A stretch of 8,411 nt of DNA from Chloroflexota bacterium. Its GTDB lineage: Bacteria; Chloroflexota; UBA6077. The notes beneath the pieces are model-generated. The model saw only the letters and a program-made list of their open reading frames with translations, searched no databases and was not told the origin of the DNA. The translations under genes and the position numbers were made by a program. This document shows, in pieces, positions 1 to 5,844 of the stretch. The stretch's first letter is position 1. Each line of letters starts with the position of its first letter. The stretch is from NCBI GenBank assembly GCA_021788565.1, contig JAJYKO010000193.1, forward strand, positions 1 through 8,411. Reading direction: 5' to 3'.

Positions 1-1
1 G

Positions 2-997
2 AGGCCTACCCCGTCCGGGGAGCCCGCGATAGAGCTGCGGGGGCGGTTTCTGATCGAGCCCGATAAGGTTTTCGATCAGCTGGAGGGGCGTTTCCACGAT
101 CTCGGGTACGTCCTGCTGTTGCGCAATGAGGGAGAGGACCAGATAGCGCTGGGCATTCCCGGCGAGCTGCCGAAGAGCGCGGGGCGGCCGTGGGTCGCGG
201 TGGGGATGTTCGCGCTCACGGTGCTTTCGACCCTGTGGGTGGGGTCAGGGTACTCCGAGGATCCGAACAACCTCCTGGCGGGGTGGCCGTTTGCTGTGTC
301 TCTGCTGGGGATCCTGCTGGCGCACGAGATGGGGCACTACGTGGTGGCGCGGTGGCAGAAGGTGCCGGCGACGCTGCCCTACTTCATACCGTTCCCGACG
401 CTGCTGGGGACGATGGGCGCGGTGATACAGATAAAGGCGCCGCCTCGGAATCGGCGGTCGCTGCTGCTGCTGGGCGCGGCGGGTCCGCTGGCGGGGCTGG
501 TGGTGGCGATCCCGGTGCTGCTGCTGGGGCTGAGTCAGTCTACGGTAGGGTTCATCCCGCCCGGGCCGGCGTACTTCCAGGAGGGGAACTCGCTGCTGTA
601 TGCGGCGATGAAGTTCCTGGTGTTCGGTCGGTTCCTTCCCTCGAACGGGATGGACGTGATGATCGGCCCCGTGGCCTTCGCGGGGTGGGCAGGACTGCTG
701 GTGACGGGCATGAATCTCATCCCCGCGGGGCAGCTAGACGGCGGGCACGTGGTGTACTCGCTGCTGGGGAAGCGGGCCAGGTGGCTGACGTGGGCCGTCG
801 TCGGGGGTCTGGCGGCGTTGAGCTTCCTGTGGCAGGGCTGGATATTGTGGGTGGCGCTGGTGCTACTGTTGGGGCGCGTTCACTCGGTGCCGCTGGACGA
901 CGTGACCGAGCTGACGGCGCGGCAGAAGCTGCTGGCGGTCGCCTGCATGGTCATCTTCGTGCTGGTGTTCATCCCGATACCGATAACGTTCGGGTAG
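2..997 (+). CDS. Site-2 protease (M50) family membrane metalloprotease, 5'-partial
   Basis: This is an intramembrane zinc metalloprotease of the M50/site-2 protease family, which cleaves substrates within or next to the membrane. The zinc motif HEMGH is at 323-337, and the second motif, N-LIP-AGQL-DGG, which supplies the third ligand (Asp), is at 713-745. About six hydrophobic segments can be seen. A TTG at 119 could be read as a start, but the frame is open back to base 2. The upstream residues (ELRGRFLIEPDKVFDQLEG, then a Gly-Tyr turn) read as the soluble N-terminal domain seen ahead of the protease core in bacterial and plastid relatives, so the true start is probably outside the window. 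The visible part has 331 residues. The stop is TAG at 995-997, and the gene converges on the dehydratase. The substrate cannot be predicted from sequence. The family is certain; the partial start is likely. Confidence 0.9.
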   Translation, partial: RPTPSGEPAIELRGRFLIEPDKVFDQLEGRFHDLGYVLLLRNEGEDQIALGIPGELPKSAGRPWVAVGMFALTVLSTLWVGSGYSEDPNNLLAGWPFAVSLLGILLAHEMGHYVVARWQKVPATLPYFIPFPTLLGTMGAVIQIKAPPRNRRSLLLLGAAGPLAGLVVAIPVLLLGLSQSTVGFIPPGPAYFQEGNSLLYAAMKFLVFGRFLPSNGMDVMIGPVAFAGWAGLLVTGMNLIPAGQLDGGHVVYSLLGKRARWLTWAVVGGLAALSFLWQGWILWVALVLLLGRVHSVPLDDVTELTARQKLLAVACMVIFVLVFIPIPITFG

Positions 998-1004
998 GGG
1001 CGTC

Positions 1005-1056
1005 CTGGAGTGCGTCACGTCAGCGCCAAAGCGGTGCTGACGCACACGCACTCCAG
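1005..1056. terminator. Long imperfect hairpin between convergent genes (bidirectional terminator or REP-like element)
   Basis: An 11-bp outer stem (1005-1015 with 1046-1056, CTGGAGTGCGT and its complement) encloses a 7-bp stem (1018-1024 with 1036-1042, CGTCAGC and its complement). A small GCC/GGT extension closes around AAAGC. It starts 7 bases after the protease stop and ends 25 bases before the dehydratase stop, so it could end transcripts from both sides. No T-run follows on either strand. It is therefore not a canonical intrinsic terminator and may instead be a REP-type palindrome. Confidence 0.55.
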
Positions 1057-1081
1057 ATGACCCCATCCCCATCCCCAGAAC

Positions 1082-2800
1082 TCAGAACTTGGGCCCCAAC
1101 CCCTGCGCGGTCAGGAAATCGAAGTCGCAGCCCCGGTCCGCCTGCAGCACGTGGTTCAGGTAGAGCCAGCCGTAGCCCCTGCTGTACGGGGGGGACGGCT
1201 CAGGCCGCGTCCAATCCGCCAGCCTCTCTTCGATCTCCTCGTCGCTGACCAGAAGATTTAGCTTGCGGTTCGGGACGTCCAGCTCGATGATGTCGCCGGT
1301 CCGCACCGCCGCCAGCGGTCCGCCCACGGCGGCCTCCGGTGCCACGTGGAGGACGATGGTGCCGAAGGCCGTGCCGCTCATGCGGGCGTCGGAGATCCTC
1401 ACCATGTCGCGCACCCCCTGCTGCAGGAGTTTCCTGGGAATCGGGATGAAGCCCGACTCCGGCATGCCCGGGCCGCCGACTGGGCCGGCGTTCTGCATGA
1501 CGAGGATGTCGTCCGGCGTGACGTCCAGGTTGGGGTCGTTCACGGCGTCCACGACCTCCCGCATGGAGGCGAAGACGACGGCGCGGCCCCTGTGCTGGAG
1601 TAGGCGGGGGGTGGCGGCCGCGTGCTTGATGACGGCGCCGTTCGGGGCGAGGTTGCCGCGAAGGATGGCGATCCCGCCTTCGGGGTAGATGGGCTCCGCC
1701 AGGGGCTTCACGACGTCCCGGAACAGCTCTCCGTGGCCCACCTGCGCCAGGTTCTCCCCCACGCTCTTTCCTGTCGCGGTAAGCGCCGTCGTGTCCAGAA
1801 GGGGCTCCAGCTCCTTCATGATAGCGGCGACGCCGCCTGCCTCGTACAGGTCCTCCATCTGGTACTTGCCGGTGGGGCGCATGTTTGCGATGACGGGGGT
1901 CTCGCGGCTCAACCGGTCGAACAGGTCGAGGGGCAGATCGATCCCCAGTCGCCCCGCGATGGCTGGGAGGTGGACCACGGCGTTGGTGGAGCCCCCCAGG
2001 GCCATGCACACCCGGATCGCGTTTTCGAATGCGGCCTTAGTCATCAGTCTGGAGGGTCGCAACCCCTCGCGAACCATCCCCACCATGCGCCGCCCGCTGG
2101 CCTCGGCGAGTCGGAGCCTGGCCGAGTAGGGGGCAGGGATCGCGGCGCAGCCTGGGAGGGTCATGCCGAGAGCCTCGGCGACGGCGGCCATGGTGGACGC
2201 GGTGCCCATCACCATGCAGTGGCCGGTGCTGGGGATGAGGGAGTTCTCCAGTTCCAGCATCTCCTGGTCCGTCATGGTGCCCGCGCGGTACTCCGTCCAG
2301 TAGCGGCGGCAGTCGGTGCACGCCCCAAGGTCGTGGCCCTGCCAGCGGCCGCTGAGCATGGGGCCGCCCGTCACCATGAGGGCGGGTACGTCGGCGCTGG
2401 CGGCGCCCATGAGGTAGGCGGGCGTCGTCTTGTCGCAGCCGGAGAGCAGCACGACCCCGTCCAGGGGCTGGCCCCGGATCATCTCTTCCGCGTCCATCGC
2501 CATGAGGTTGCGGAACAGCATGGATGTGGGCTCGGTGAAGATCTCGAAGATCGAGATGGTGGGGAACTCCATGGGCAGCCCGCCTGCCTGCCAGACTCCC
2601 CTCTTGACCGCTTCGGCGATGGCTCCCAGGTGGCTGTTGCAATGGTTGAGCTCGCTTTCGCTGTTGCAGATGCCGATTATGGGGCGCTCCAGGTCCTCAT
2701 CTGAGTAGCCCATCCCCTTTGCGAAGGCCCGGCGGATGAACCGCCCGAGGCCAGGGTCGCCTGCGTTCACGCCCCCTCTGTCGAGTCTGGTCTGAGTCAA
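1082..2800 (-). CDS. IlvD/Edd-family dehydratase, sugar-acid (L-arabonate dehydratase-like) branch
   Basis: This 572-residue enzyme should be an Fe-S and Mg dependent dehydratase that removes water from a 2,3-dihydroxy acid to give a 2-keto-3-deoxy acid. It resembles the sugar-acid dehydratases more than the branched-chain amino acid enzyme IlvD. Cys54 (ELNHCNSH), Cys122 (SGCDKTTP) and Cys195 (TGHCMV) correspond to the three cluster cysteines of Rhizobium L-arabonate dehydratase (59, 127, 200 as I recall) with a constant offset of 5. Ser475 in SDARMSG matches the catalytic Ser480, Glu448 matches a metal ligand, and Glu90, Asp123 and Lys124 fill the other metal-site positions. The start is TTG at 2800-2798, supported by GGGAGGT (2809-2815) at 8-nt spacing. 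No ilv or sugar-catabolism genes are adjacent, so the substrate (arabonate, xylonate or another acid) is open. Automatic pipelines may call it ilvD. Confidence 0.9.
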   Translation of the reverse strand: MTQTRLDRGGVNAGDPGLGRFIRRAFAKGMGYSDEDLERPIIGICNSESELNHCNSHLGAIAEAVKRGVWQAGGLPMEFPTISIFEIFTEPTSMLFRNLMAMDAEEMIRGQPLDGVVLLSGCDKTTPAYLMGAASADVPALMVTGGPMLSGRWQGHDLGACTDCRRYWTEYRAGTMTDQEMLELENSLIPSTGHCMVMGTASTMAAVAEALGMTLPGCAAIPAPYSARLRLAEASGRRMVGMVREGLRPSRLMTKAAFENAIRVCMALGGSTNAVVHLPAIAGRLGIDLPLDLFDRLSRETPVIANMRPTGKYQMEDLYEAGGVAAIMKELEPLLDTTALTATGKSVGENLAQVGHGELFRDVVKPLAEPIYPEGGIAILRGNLAPNGAVIKHAAATPRLLQHRGRAVVFASMREVVDAVNDPNLDVTPDDILVMQNAGPVGGPGMPESGFIPIPRKLLQQGVRDMVRISDARMSGTAFGTIVLHVAPEAAVGGPLAAVRTGDIIELDVPNRKLNLLVSDEEIEERLADWTRPEPSPPYSRGYGWLYLNHVLQADRGCDFDFLTAQGLGPKF

Positions 2801-2808
2801 AGTGAGTG

Positions 2809-2815
2809 ACCTCCC
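2809..2815 (-). promoter_or_regulatory. Shine-Dalgarno site for the dehydratase TTG start
   Basis: The minus strand reads GGGAGGT here, 8 nt before the TTG at 2800-2798. This decides the non-ATG start, because the next in-frame ATG (residue 30) would remove conserved N-terminal sequence. Confidence 0.75.
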
Positions 2816-2934
2816 GTGTGGTGTGGTCCGCGTGACGATGGTCCATCTAACGGAGCGTGCAACCTCCGTACCCGAGATGGGACGCTACCGGGAGTGATGG
2901 CTCGCCTCTCGTAGGATCCCGTCTCTCGGCGGCG

Positions 2935-3258
2935 ATGGTCCCTAAGAAGCGGCACATCGACGGCACCGGGTATCCCCTGGGCCTCTCGGGCGATCAGGTC
3001 CCGCTGGGGGCTCGCATCCTCGCCATCGCGGGCAGCTTCGACGCCATGACCTCGGACCGATCCTGCCGCCGGGCTTGCTCCGTCGAGGTCGCTCGCGCGG
3101 AGATCATCCGCTCCGCTGGCACTCAGTGTGATCCGCGCATAGTGGACACTTTCCTGGGACTGAGCGTCGAGGAGTTGACCCGTTTGGCCGGCCGGCAACT
3201 TCAGGCCGGGGACTCGAGGCCGGCGTTGGTGGTGGTGCCCGCGGGCGCCACTCCGTAG
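2935..3258 (+). pseudogene. Decayed C-terminal half of an HD-GYP domain (c-di-GMP phosphodiesterase remnant)
   Basis: The 107 residues from 2935 match the C-terminal half of HD-GYP domains: DGTGYPLGLSGDQVPLGARI, then AIAGSFDAMTSDR, then a helix and GTQCDPRIVDTFL. Intact family members have an HD metal dyad and about 100 more residues upstream, and often a sensor domain; none of that is present here. Typical family positions are also altered. The HHERWDGTGYP block has become KKRHIDGTGYP, the usual ADAFDAMTSDRPYR has become AGSFDAMTSDRSCR, and GTQFDP has become GTQCDP. The frame is open upstream to 2857, but that part is not recognisably HD-GYP. Without the HD residues it cannot hydrolyse c-di-GMP, so I call it a gene fragment. 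A short expressed protein is possible but unlikely. Confidence 0.72.
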
Positions 3259-3303
3259 CGTGCCACGTCCAACTACCAGGGCCGGGGCTGTCTCAAAGAA
3301 GGT

Positions 3304-3343
3304 AAAAGCAGAGGGCAGAGCTCACGATGAGTTCTGCCCTCTG
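3304..3343 (-). terminator. Intrinsic terminator of the tRNA-Gln transcript
   Basis: On the minus strand an 11-bp stem (CAGAGGGCAGA, 3343-3333, with 3319-3309), one A-C mismatch and a further 4-bp CTCA/TGAG stem close on a TCG loop. A C and then TTTT follow (3307-3304). It begins 3 nt after the encoded CCA. On the plus strand no T-run follows, so the orientation is clear. Confidence 0.85.
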
Positions 3344-3346
3344 TGC

Positions 3347-3420
3347 TGGCTGGGGGACAGGGATTCGAACCCCACCTTGCTGATCCAGAGTCAGCTGTCC
3401 TACCGCTAGACGATCCCCCA
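3347..3420 (-). tRNA. tRNA-Gln (anticodon CTG)
   Basis: The minus strand folds as a complete cloverleaf. The acceptor stem is TGGGGGA/TCCCCCA. The D arm is GTCT-loop-GGAC. The anticodon stem is GCTGA/TCAGC around the 7-base loop CTCTGGA, giving anticodon CTG (reads CAG). The T loop is TTCGAAT, the discriminator is G, and CCA is encoded at 3349-3347. The U1-starting acceptor stem with a G discriminator is typical of bacterial tRNA-Gln. The T stem (TGGGG/CCCTG) has two G-U pairs at its base, so it is a little weak, but the fold is otherwise standard. Confidence 0.96.
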
Positions 3421-3432
3421 ACGACAGAATTC

Positions 3433-3461
3433 ATTATACCATCGGGTTCCGCAGACGGCAA
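3433..3461 (-). promoter_or_regulatory. Sigma-70-type promoter of tRNA-Gln
   Basis: The minus strand carries a perfect -10 box TATAAT (3438-3433) and a -35 box TTGCCG (3461-3456, four of six to TTGACA) with 17-bp spacing. The -10 box ends 12 bases before the tRNA 5' end, so the predicted leader is only a few nucleotides long. Confidence 0.8.
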
Positions 3462-3564
3462 CAGGTTTCGCGGGCAGCGGCAAGCTGGTATCATCCTCCC
3501 CTAAGAGGCCGACATCAGGCCGAAAAACCGCACGCTCGTCTCGCCGCGCTTCGAGGCGAGTTAC

Positions 3565-3570
3565 AGGAGG
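3565..3570 (+). promoter_or_regulatory. Shine-Dalgarno site for the Asp-box protein TTG start
   Basis: A consensus AGGAGG sits 7 nt before TTG at 3578-3580. No ATG, GTG or TTG lies in frame just upstream, so this site fixes the start. A 6-bp hairpin (CTCGCC 3540-3545 with GGCGAG 3555-3560) ends 4 nt before it and could affect ribosome access. Confidence 0.8.
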
Positions 3571-3577
3571 CAGTCAA

Positions 3578-5512
3578 TTGGGCAATTGGGTTCCACTGGC
3601 CGCTCGTGAAGGCGGCATTGTCCCTACCGTCGTCCTTTCGCCCGACTTTCCCTCGGACGGGACCGCCTTCGCCGCCACCCACATCGGGGTCTTTCGCTCA
3701 CGTGACCGTGGCGACAGCTGGGAGGTCCGTGTCGAAGGACTCAACAACCTGATGGTCCAGTCCCTTGCTCTCTCCCCGGGCTTCGTTACGGACCACACGC
3801 TGTTTGTGGGAACGGCCGATGGCAATCTCTATCGTTCCATCGACGCCGGGGACACTTGGAAGCTGCTGGCCCAGCCCAGGGGCACTTCCGGTATCGTAGC
3901 CCTGGCCACGGCCCGCGGACCGGAGGGAGGCACCACGATTCTGGCGGGCAGCGCGACGGAGGGACTCTTTGTTTCCGAGGACGAGGGGCGCAGCTGGCAA
4001 TCCCGCAACTCCGGATTGCCTGATCGTGCCGTCATTGCCCTGGTTCTCTCACCCGATTTCCAACAGGACCGAACCGCCTTCCTTGCTACTGAGGAGGGAC
4101 TTCACCGCACCGCCGATGGAGGCAGTTCGTGGGAGCAGGTGTGGGCCTGCCCGGAGGGGGACAGCCTGGAGGCTCTGGCGGTCTCCCCGAGCTTTGGCAC
4201 CGATGGGACCGTCTTCGCGGGGACCGCGGCCCAGGGAGTCCTGCGTTCCATGAGCCGAGGCGCCAGCTGGCAACCCGCCAACGAGGGACTGGTGGACCTG
4301 TGCATCAACGCGATTGCCGTCTCCCCGGACTTCGCCAGGGACCACCTTGTGATGGCAGGGACGGGCGGCGGGATCGCACTGTCGGCCGATGGGGGGACTT
4401 CCTGGCGTGTAGCCGCGGAGGAGCGGACGGCCCTCAGCGTTGCCCTCACCGGCTCCTTGCTACTGGCAGGGCTGGCGCGTGGTGGGGTCCTCAGATCGGA
4501 GGACAGCGGCGCCAGCTGGAAGGCGGCCAACGAGGGGCTCTACGCCGCTTCCTTCGTTGGCCTGGCCCTATCTCCAGCATTCGATTCCGACGCCACTCTT
4601 TTCGCCTGGGGGCCGTCTGAGGAGCTATTCCGGTCTACCGATGGCGGGAAGAGTTGGGCATCGATGTCCGAGGGGCTGGCGGGGGCGGACGTTGCCTCTC
4701 TGGCCATTTCCCCTGCCTTCGCCGAGGACGGGAGGGCCTACGTCGCTACTTCCGACGGGATGTTTATGAGCGATGACAGGGGTGCAGCATGGCGGAGATT
4801 GGGACTGGAAGGCCACCAACTGGTGCTGCTCGGCCTATCTCCTGCTTTCATCGAGGATGGCGTGATGGTGGCGGCTTCCACCGGTACCCTCCACCTTTCG
4901 ACAGACGGGGGCGGCAGTTGGGCTGACATGGAGGCTCCGGTCGGCGGTGAGTACCTTGTCGCCATGTCCATCGCCATCGACCCCGCCGGAAAACCGGCGC
5001 TCTTCGTGGGGACCTGGCGGGATCCCATGGACGGCGGTCGAGGGCGAATTGCGGTGTGGCGCCGGATTCTGCCCGACGGACAGTGGGTTGGCTACTTCAC
5101 GAGGCCTTCGAACAACCGGGTTGTGGTGCTGGGGATTCCCGACAGCTACGCGAATGACCAGATGTTCTTTATAGGGAATGGGGAATCGGTCTATCGTCTG
5201 GTACCGGGTGGCACCGAGCGGACCCGCGAGGGAGTCTGGCCGTTGTGGCTACCGGGGGGAGTCGGGAGGGGCGGCGTGCCCGTACTGTCGCTTGTTGCGC
5301 TCCCGGATTTCGCCCGAAGCCACACCTTCTTTGCTTCCACCGCCGACGGCGTGTACGTCTCGCGTGACGACGCTCGTAACTGGCACAGGCTGGCACCCGC
5401 GCCTGACGGCCGCCCGCCCGTTGCCCTGGCCATTCCGCCGGGCTATTCGAGGGATACCCTCTACGGCCTCGCGCTGGGCGGCCGCCTCTGGAGGTGGGAC
5501 GCCGCGGGTTGA
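3578..5512 (+). CDS. Asp-box (BNR/sialidase-type) beta-propeller repeat protein
   Basis: This 644-residue protein is built from repeats of about 46 residues, each with a strand-forming SPDF-x2-D-x-T-x-FA-type motif and usually an Asp box (S-x-D-x-G-x-[ST]-W). Asp boxes start at residues 41, 87, 133, 178, 224 (degenerate, SMSRGASW), 269, 307, 353, 398, 441 and 595 (degenerate). The SPDF-like motifs, or their positional equivalents, mark about 14 units, including three or four without Asp boxes near 466-630. The family includes Ycf48/VPS10-type propellers, where the Asp box is a structural turn rather than a catalytic site; no sialidase active-site arginine triad is evident. There is no signal peptide or membrane segment, since the protein begins MGNWVPLAAREGG. 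Its function is unknown; a binding or scaffold role is the usual guess. It is divergent from tRNA-Gln and appears monocistronic. Confidence 0.85.
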   Translation: MGNWVPLAAREGGIVPTVVLSPDFPSDGTAFAATHIGVFRSRDRGDSWEVRVEGLNNLMVQSLALSPGFVTDHTLFVGTADGNLYRSIDAGDTWKLLAQPRGTSGIVALATARGPEGGTTILAGSATEGLFVSEDEGRSWQSRNSGLPDRAVIALVLSPDFQQDRTAFLATEEGLHRTADGGSSWEQVWACPEGDSLEALAVSPSFGTDGTVFAGTAAQGVLRSMSRGASWQPANEGLVDLCINAIAVSPDFARDHLVMAGTGGGIALSADGGTSWRVAAEERTALSVALTGSLLLAGLARGGVLRSEDSGASWKAANEGLYAASFVGLALSPAFDSDATLFAWGPSEELFRSTDGGKSWASMSEGLAGADVASLAISPAFAEDGRAYVATSDGMFMSDDRGAAWRRLGLEGHQLVLLGLSPAFIEDGVMVAASTGTLHLSTDGGGSWADMEAPVGGEYLVAMSIAIDPAGKPALFVGTWRDPMDGGRGRIAVWRRILPDGQWVGYFTRPSNNRVVVLGIPDSYANDQMFFIGNGESVYRLVPGGTERTREGVWPLWLPGGVGRGGVPVLSLVALPDFARSHTFFASTADGVYVSRDDARNWHRLAPAPDGRPPVALAIPPGYSRDTLYGLALGGRLWRWDAAG

Positions 5513-5555
5513 TGCTGAGATGAGGGGCTTCGTGGCGCGAAGCTTGCCGAAGATG

Positions 5556-5587
5556 CTGCCCTCGAGGTTATTGAGCCTCGAGGGCAG
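5556..5587 (+). terminator. Perfect 12-bp hairpin after the Asp-box gene
   Basis: CTGCCCTCGAGG (5556-5567) pairs perfectly with 5576-5587 around an 8-base loop, 43 nt after the stop codon. No T-run follows on the plus strand, so it is either a terminator of unusual type or an mRNA 3'-end stabiliser. It also separates the preceding gene from the aro promoter at 5631. Confidence 0.5.
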
Positions 5588-5630
5588 CGTCGCAAATCGT
5601 GTCCGCGGCCTGATCTCAAGAAAATCGCTA

Positions 5631-5660
5631 TTGACATCGCTAAAGAAGGTACTCTATACT
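5631..5660 (+). promoter_or_regulatory. Promoter of the aroF-aroA-aroE operon
   Basis: A perfect -35 box TTGACA (5631-5636) and a -10 box TATACT (5655-5660, five of six) are separated by 18 bp. Transcription should begin near 5667, giving a leader of about 215 nt before aroF. This AT-richer patch stands out from the surrounding GC-rich DNA. Confidence 0.85.
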
Positions 5661-5667
5661 CCTCTTT

Positions 5668-5697
5668 AACCTGGTCCAGGTGGCTGGGCCGCAGGTT
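5668..5697 (+). promoter_or_regulatory. 5'-end hairpin of the aro leader RNA
   Basis: AACCTG (5668-5673) pairs with CAGGTT (5692-5697). Inside it, TCCAG (5675-5679) pairs with CTGGG (5684-5688, one G-U) around a GTGG loop, with a small bulge between the two stems. It begins at the predicted transcription start and ends 10 nt before the leader ATG. It could protect the RNA or tune ribosome entry on the leader reading frame. Confidence 0.5.
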
Positions 5698-5707
5698 GTT
5701 GGAAGGC

Positions 5708-5770
5708 ATGAGAACGCAAGTCGGTTCCTGGTATTACTTTACGAGACGGCATGGCGGGGTTCCTGTCTAG
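5708..5770 (+). CDS. Aromatic leader peptide (Trp-Tyr-Tyr-Phe) of a putative aroF attenuator
   Basis: This 20-codon reading frame (ATG 5708, TAG 5768-5770) lies between the aro promoter and an intrinsic terminator. Codons 8-11 are TGG TAT TAC TTT at 5729-5740, giving Trp-Tyr-Tyr-Phe inside SWYYFT. Four successive codons for the three end products of the pathway, ahead of the first pathway gene, are what a ribosome-stalling attenuator needs, as with His runs before his operons or Trp-Trp before trp. The peptide itself probably has no function. The weak point is initiation. The only good Shine-Dalgarno match, GGAAGG at 5701-5706, is just 1 nt from ATG, and the alternatives are GCAGG at 5691-5695 or in-frame TTG codons at 5696 and 5699. 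Its last codons lie in the 5' arm of the downstream hairpin, so translation through them should open that hairpin. Confidence 0.72.
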   Translation: MRTQVGSWYYFTRRHGGVPV

Positions 5771-5809
5771 CGTGAGACGCTGAGGAACCGCGAGACCCCG
5801 TCGTGCCGT
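5746..5809 (+). promoter_or_regulatory. Leader hairpin of the aroF attenuator, overlapping the leader peptide
   Basis: Positions 5746-5759 (ACGGCATGGCGGGG) pair with 5796-5809 as 14 continuous base pairs, two of them G-U. Inside, TTCCT (5760-5764) pairs with AGGAA (5783-5787), and TAGCGT (5768-5773) pairs with ACGCTG (5777-5782) around a GAG loop. The 5' arm lies in codons 13-17 of the leader peptide and begins 6 nt after the Phe codon. The 3' arm ends 4 nt before the terminator core. A ribosome paused on the aromatic codons would leave much of this stem free, while one reaching the TAG would break it. Confidence 0.65.
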
Positions 5810-5813
5810 AGAA

Positions 5814-5844
5814 GCAGAGGACAAGATCCTCTGCTTTTTGTTTT
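5814..5844 (+). terminator. Intrinsic terminator (attenuator) upstream of aroF
   Basis: GCAGAGGA (5814-5821) pairs with TCCTCTGC (5827-5834) around the loop CAAGA and is followed by TTTTTGTTTT (5835-5844). Two more A-T pairs (5812-5813 with 5835-5836) can extend the stem. It lies after the aro promoter and leader reading frame and 40 nt before the aroF start, with no complete gene upstream that would need terminating. Conditional read-through into aroF is the natural reading. Confidence 0.88.

Noticed and set aside
119..121. TTG as the start of the site-2 protease
   Set aside because: The frame is open to the window edge and the upstream residues look like the family's N-terminal domain. There is no Shine-Dalgarno before this TTG.
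190..1248. Plus-strand 352-codon open frame overlapping the protease gene
   Set aside because: It is a shadow frame in GC-rich DNA with low-complexity Gly/Ala/Arg content. It runs into the antisense of the dehydratase and has no family motifs.
1622..2704. Plus-strand 360-codon open frame antisense to the dehydratase
   Set aside because: The sense frame carries all catalytic motifs. The antisense product is His/Gly/Ala-rich with no recognisable domain, which is expected opposite a codon-biased GC-rich gene.
2850..2869. 6-bp hairpin (ACGGAG/CTCCGT) upstream of the dehydratase
   Set aside because: It is too short and has too large a loop to be convincing in this GC-rich DNA. No associated promoter or ligand-binding structure can be seen.
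2857..2934. Upstream extension of the HD-GYP fragment, containing RWDATGSDG
   Set aside because: It faintly echoes the GYP motif but cannot be aligned over a useful length. Treated as non-homologous, or too decayed to include.
3466..3494. Possible promoter for the Asp-box gene (TATCAT at 3489-3494)
   Set aside because: The -10 match is fair, but no -35 box is found at 16-18 bp spacing, so it is not supported as a feature.
5781..5802. GGAACCGCG, close to the T-box core sequence, in the aroF leader
   Set aside because: The tRNA-acceptor-pairing TGG is absent (AGG here). No stem I with a specifier loop can be recognised in the short leader, and the segment pairs well within the leader hairpin. 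The leader reading frame explains the region better.
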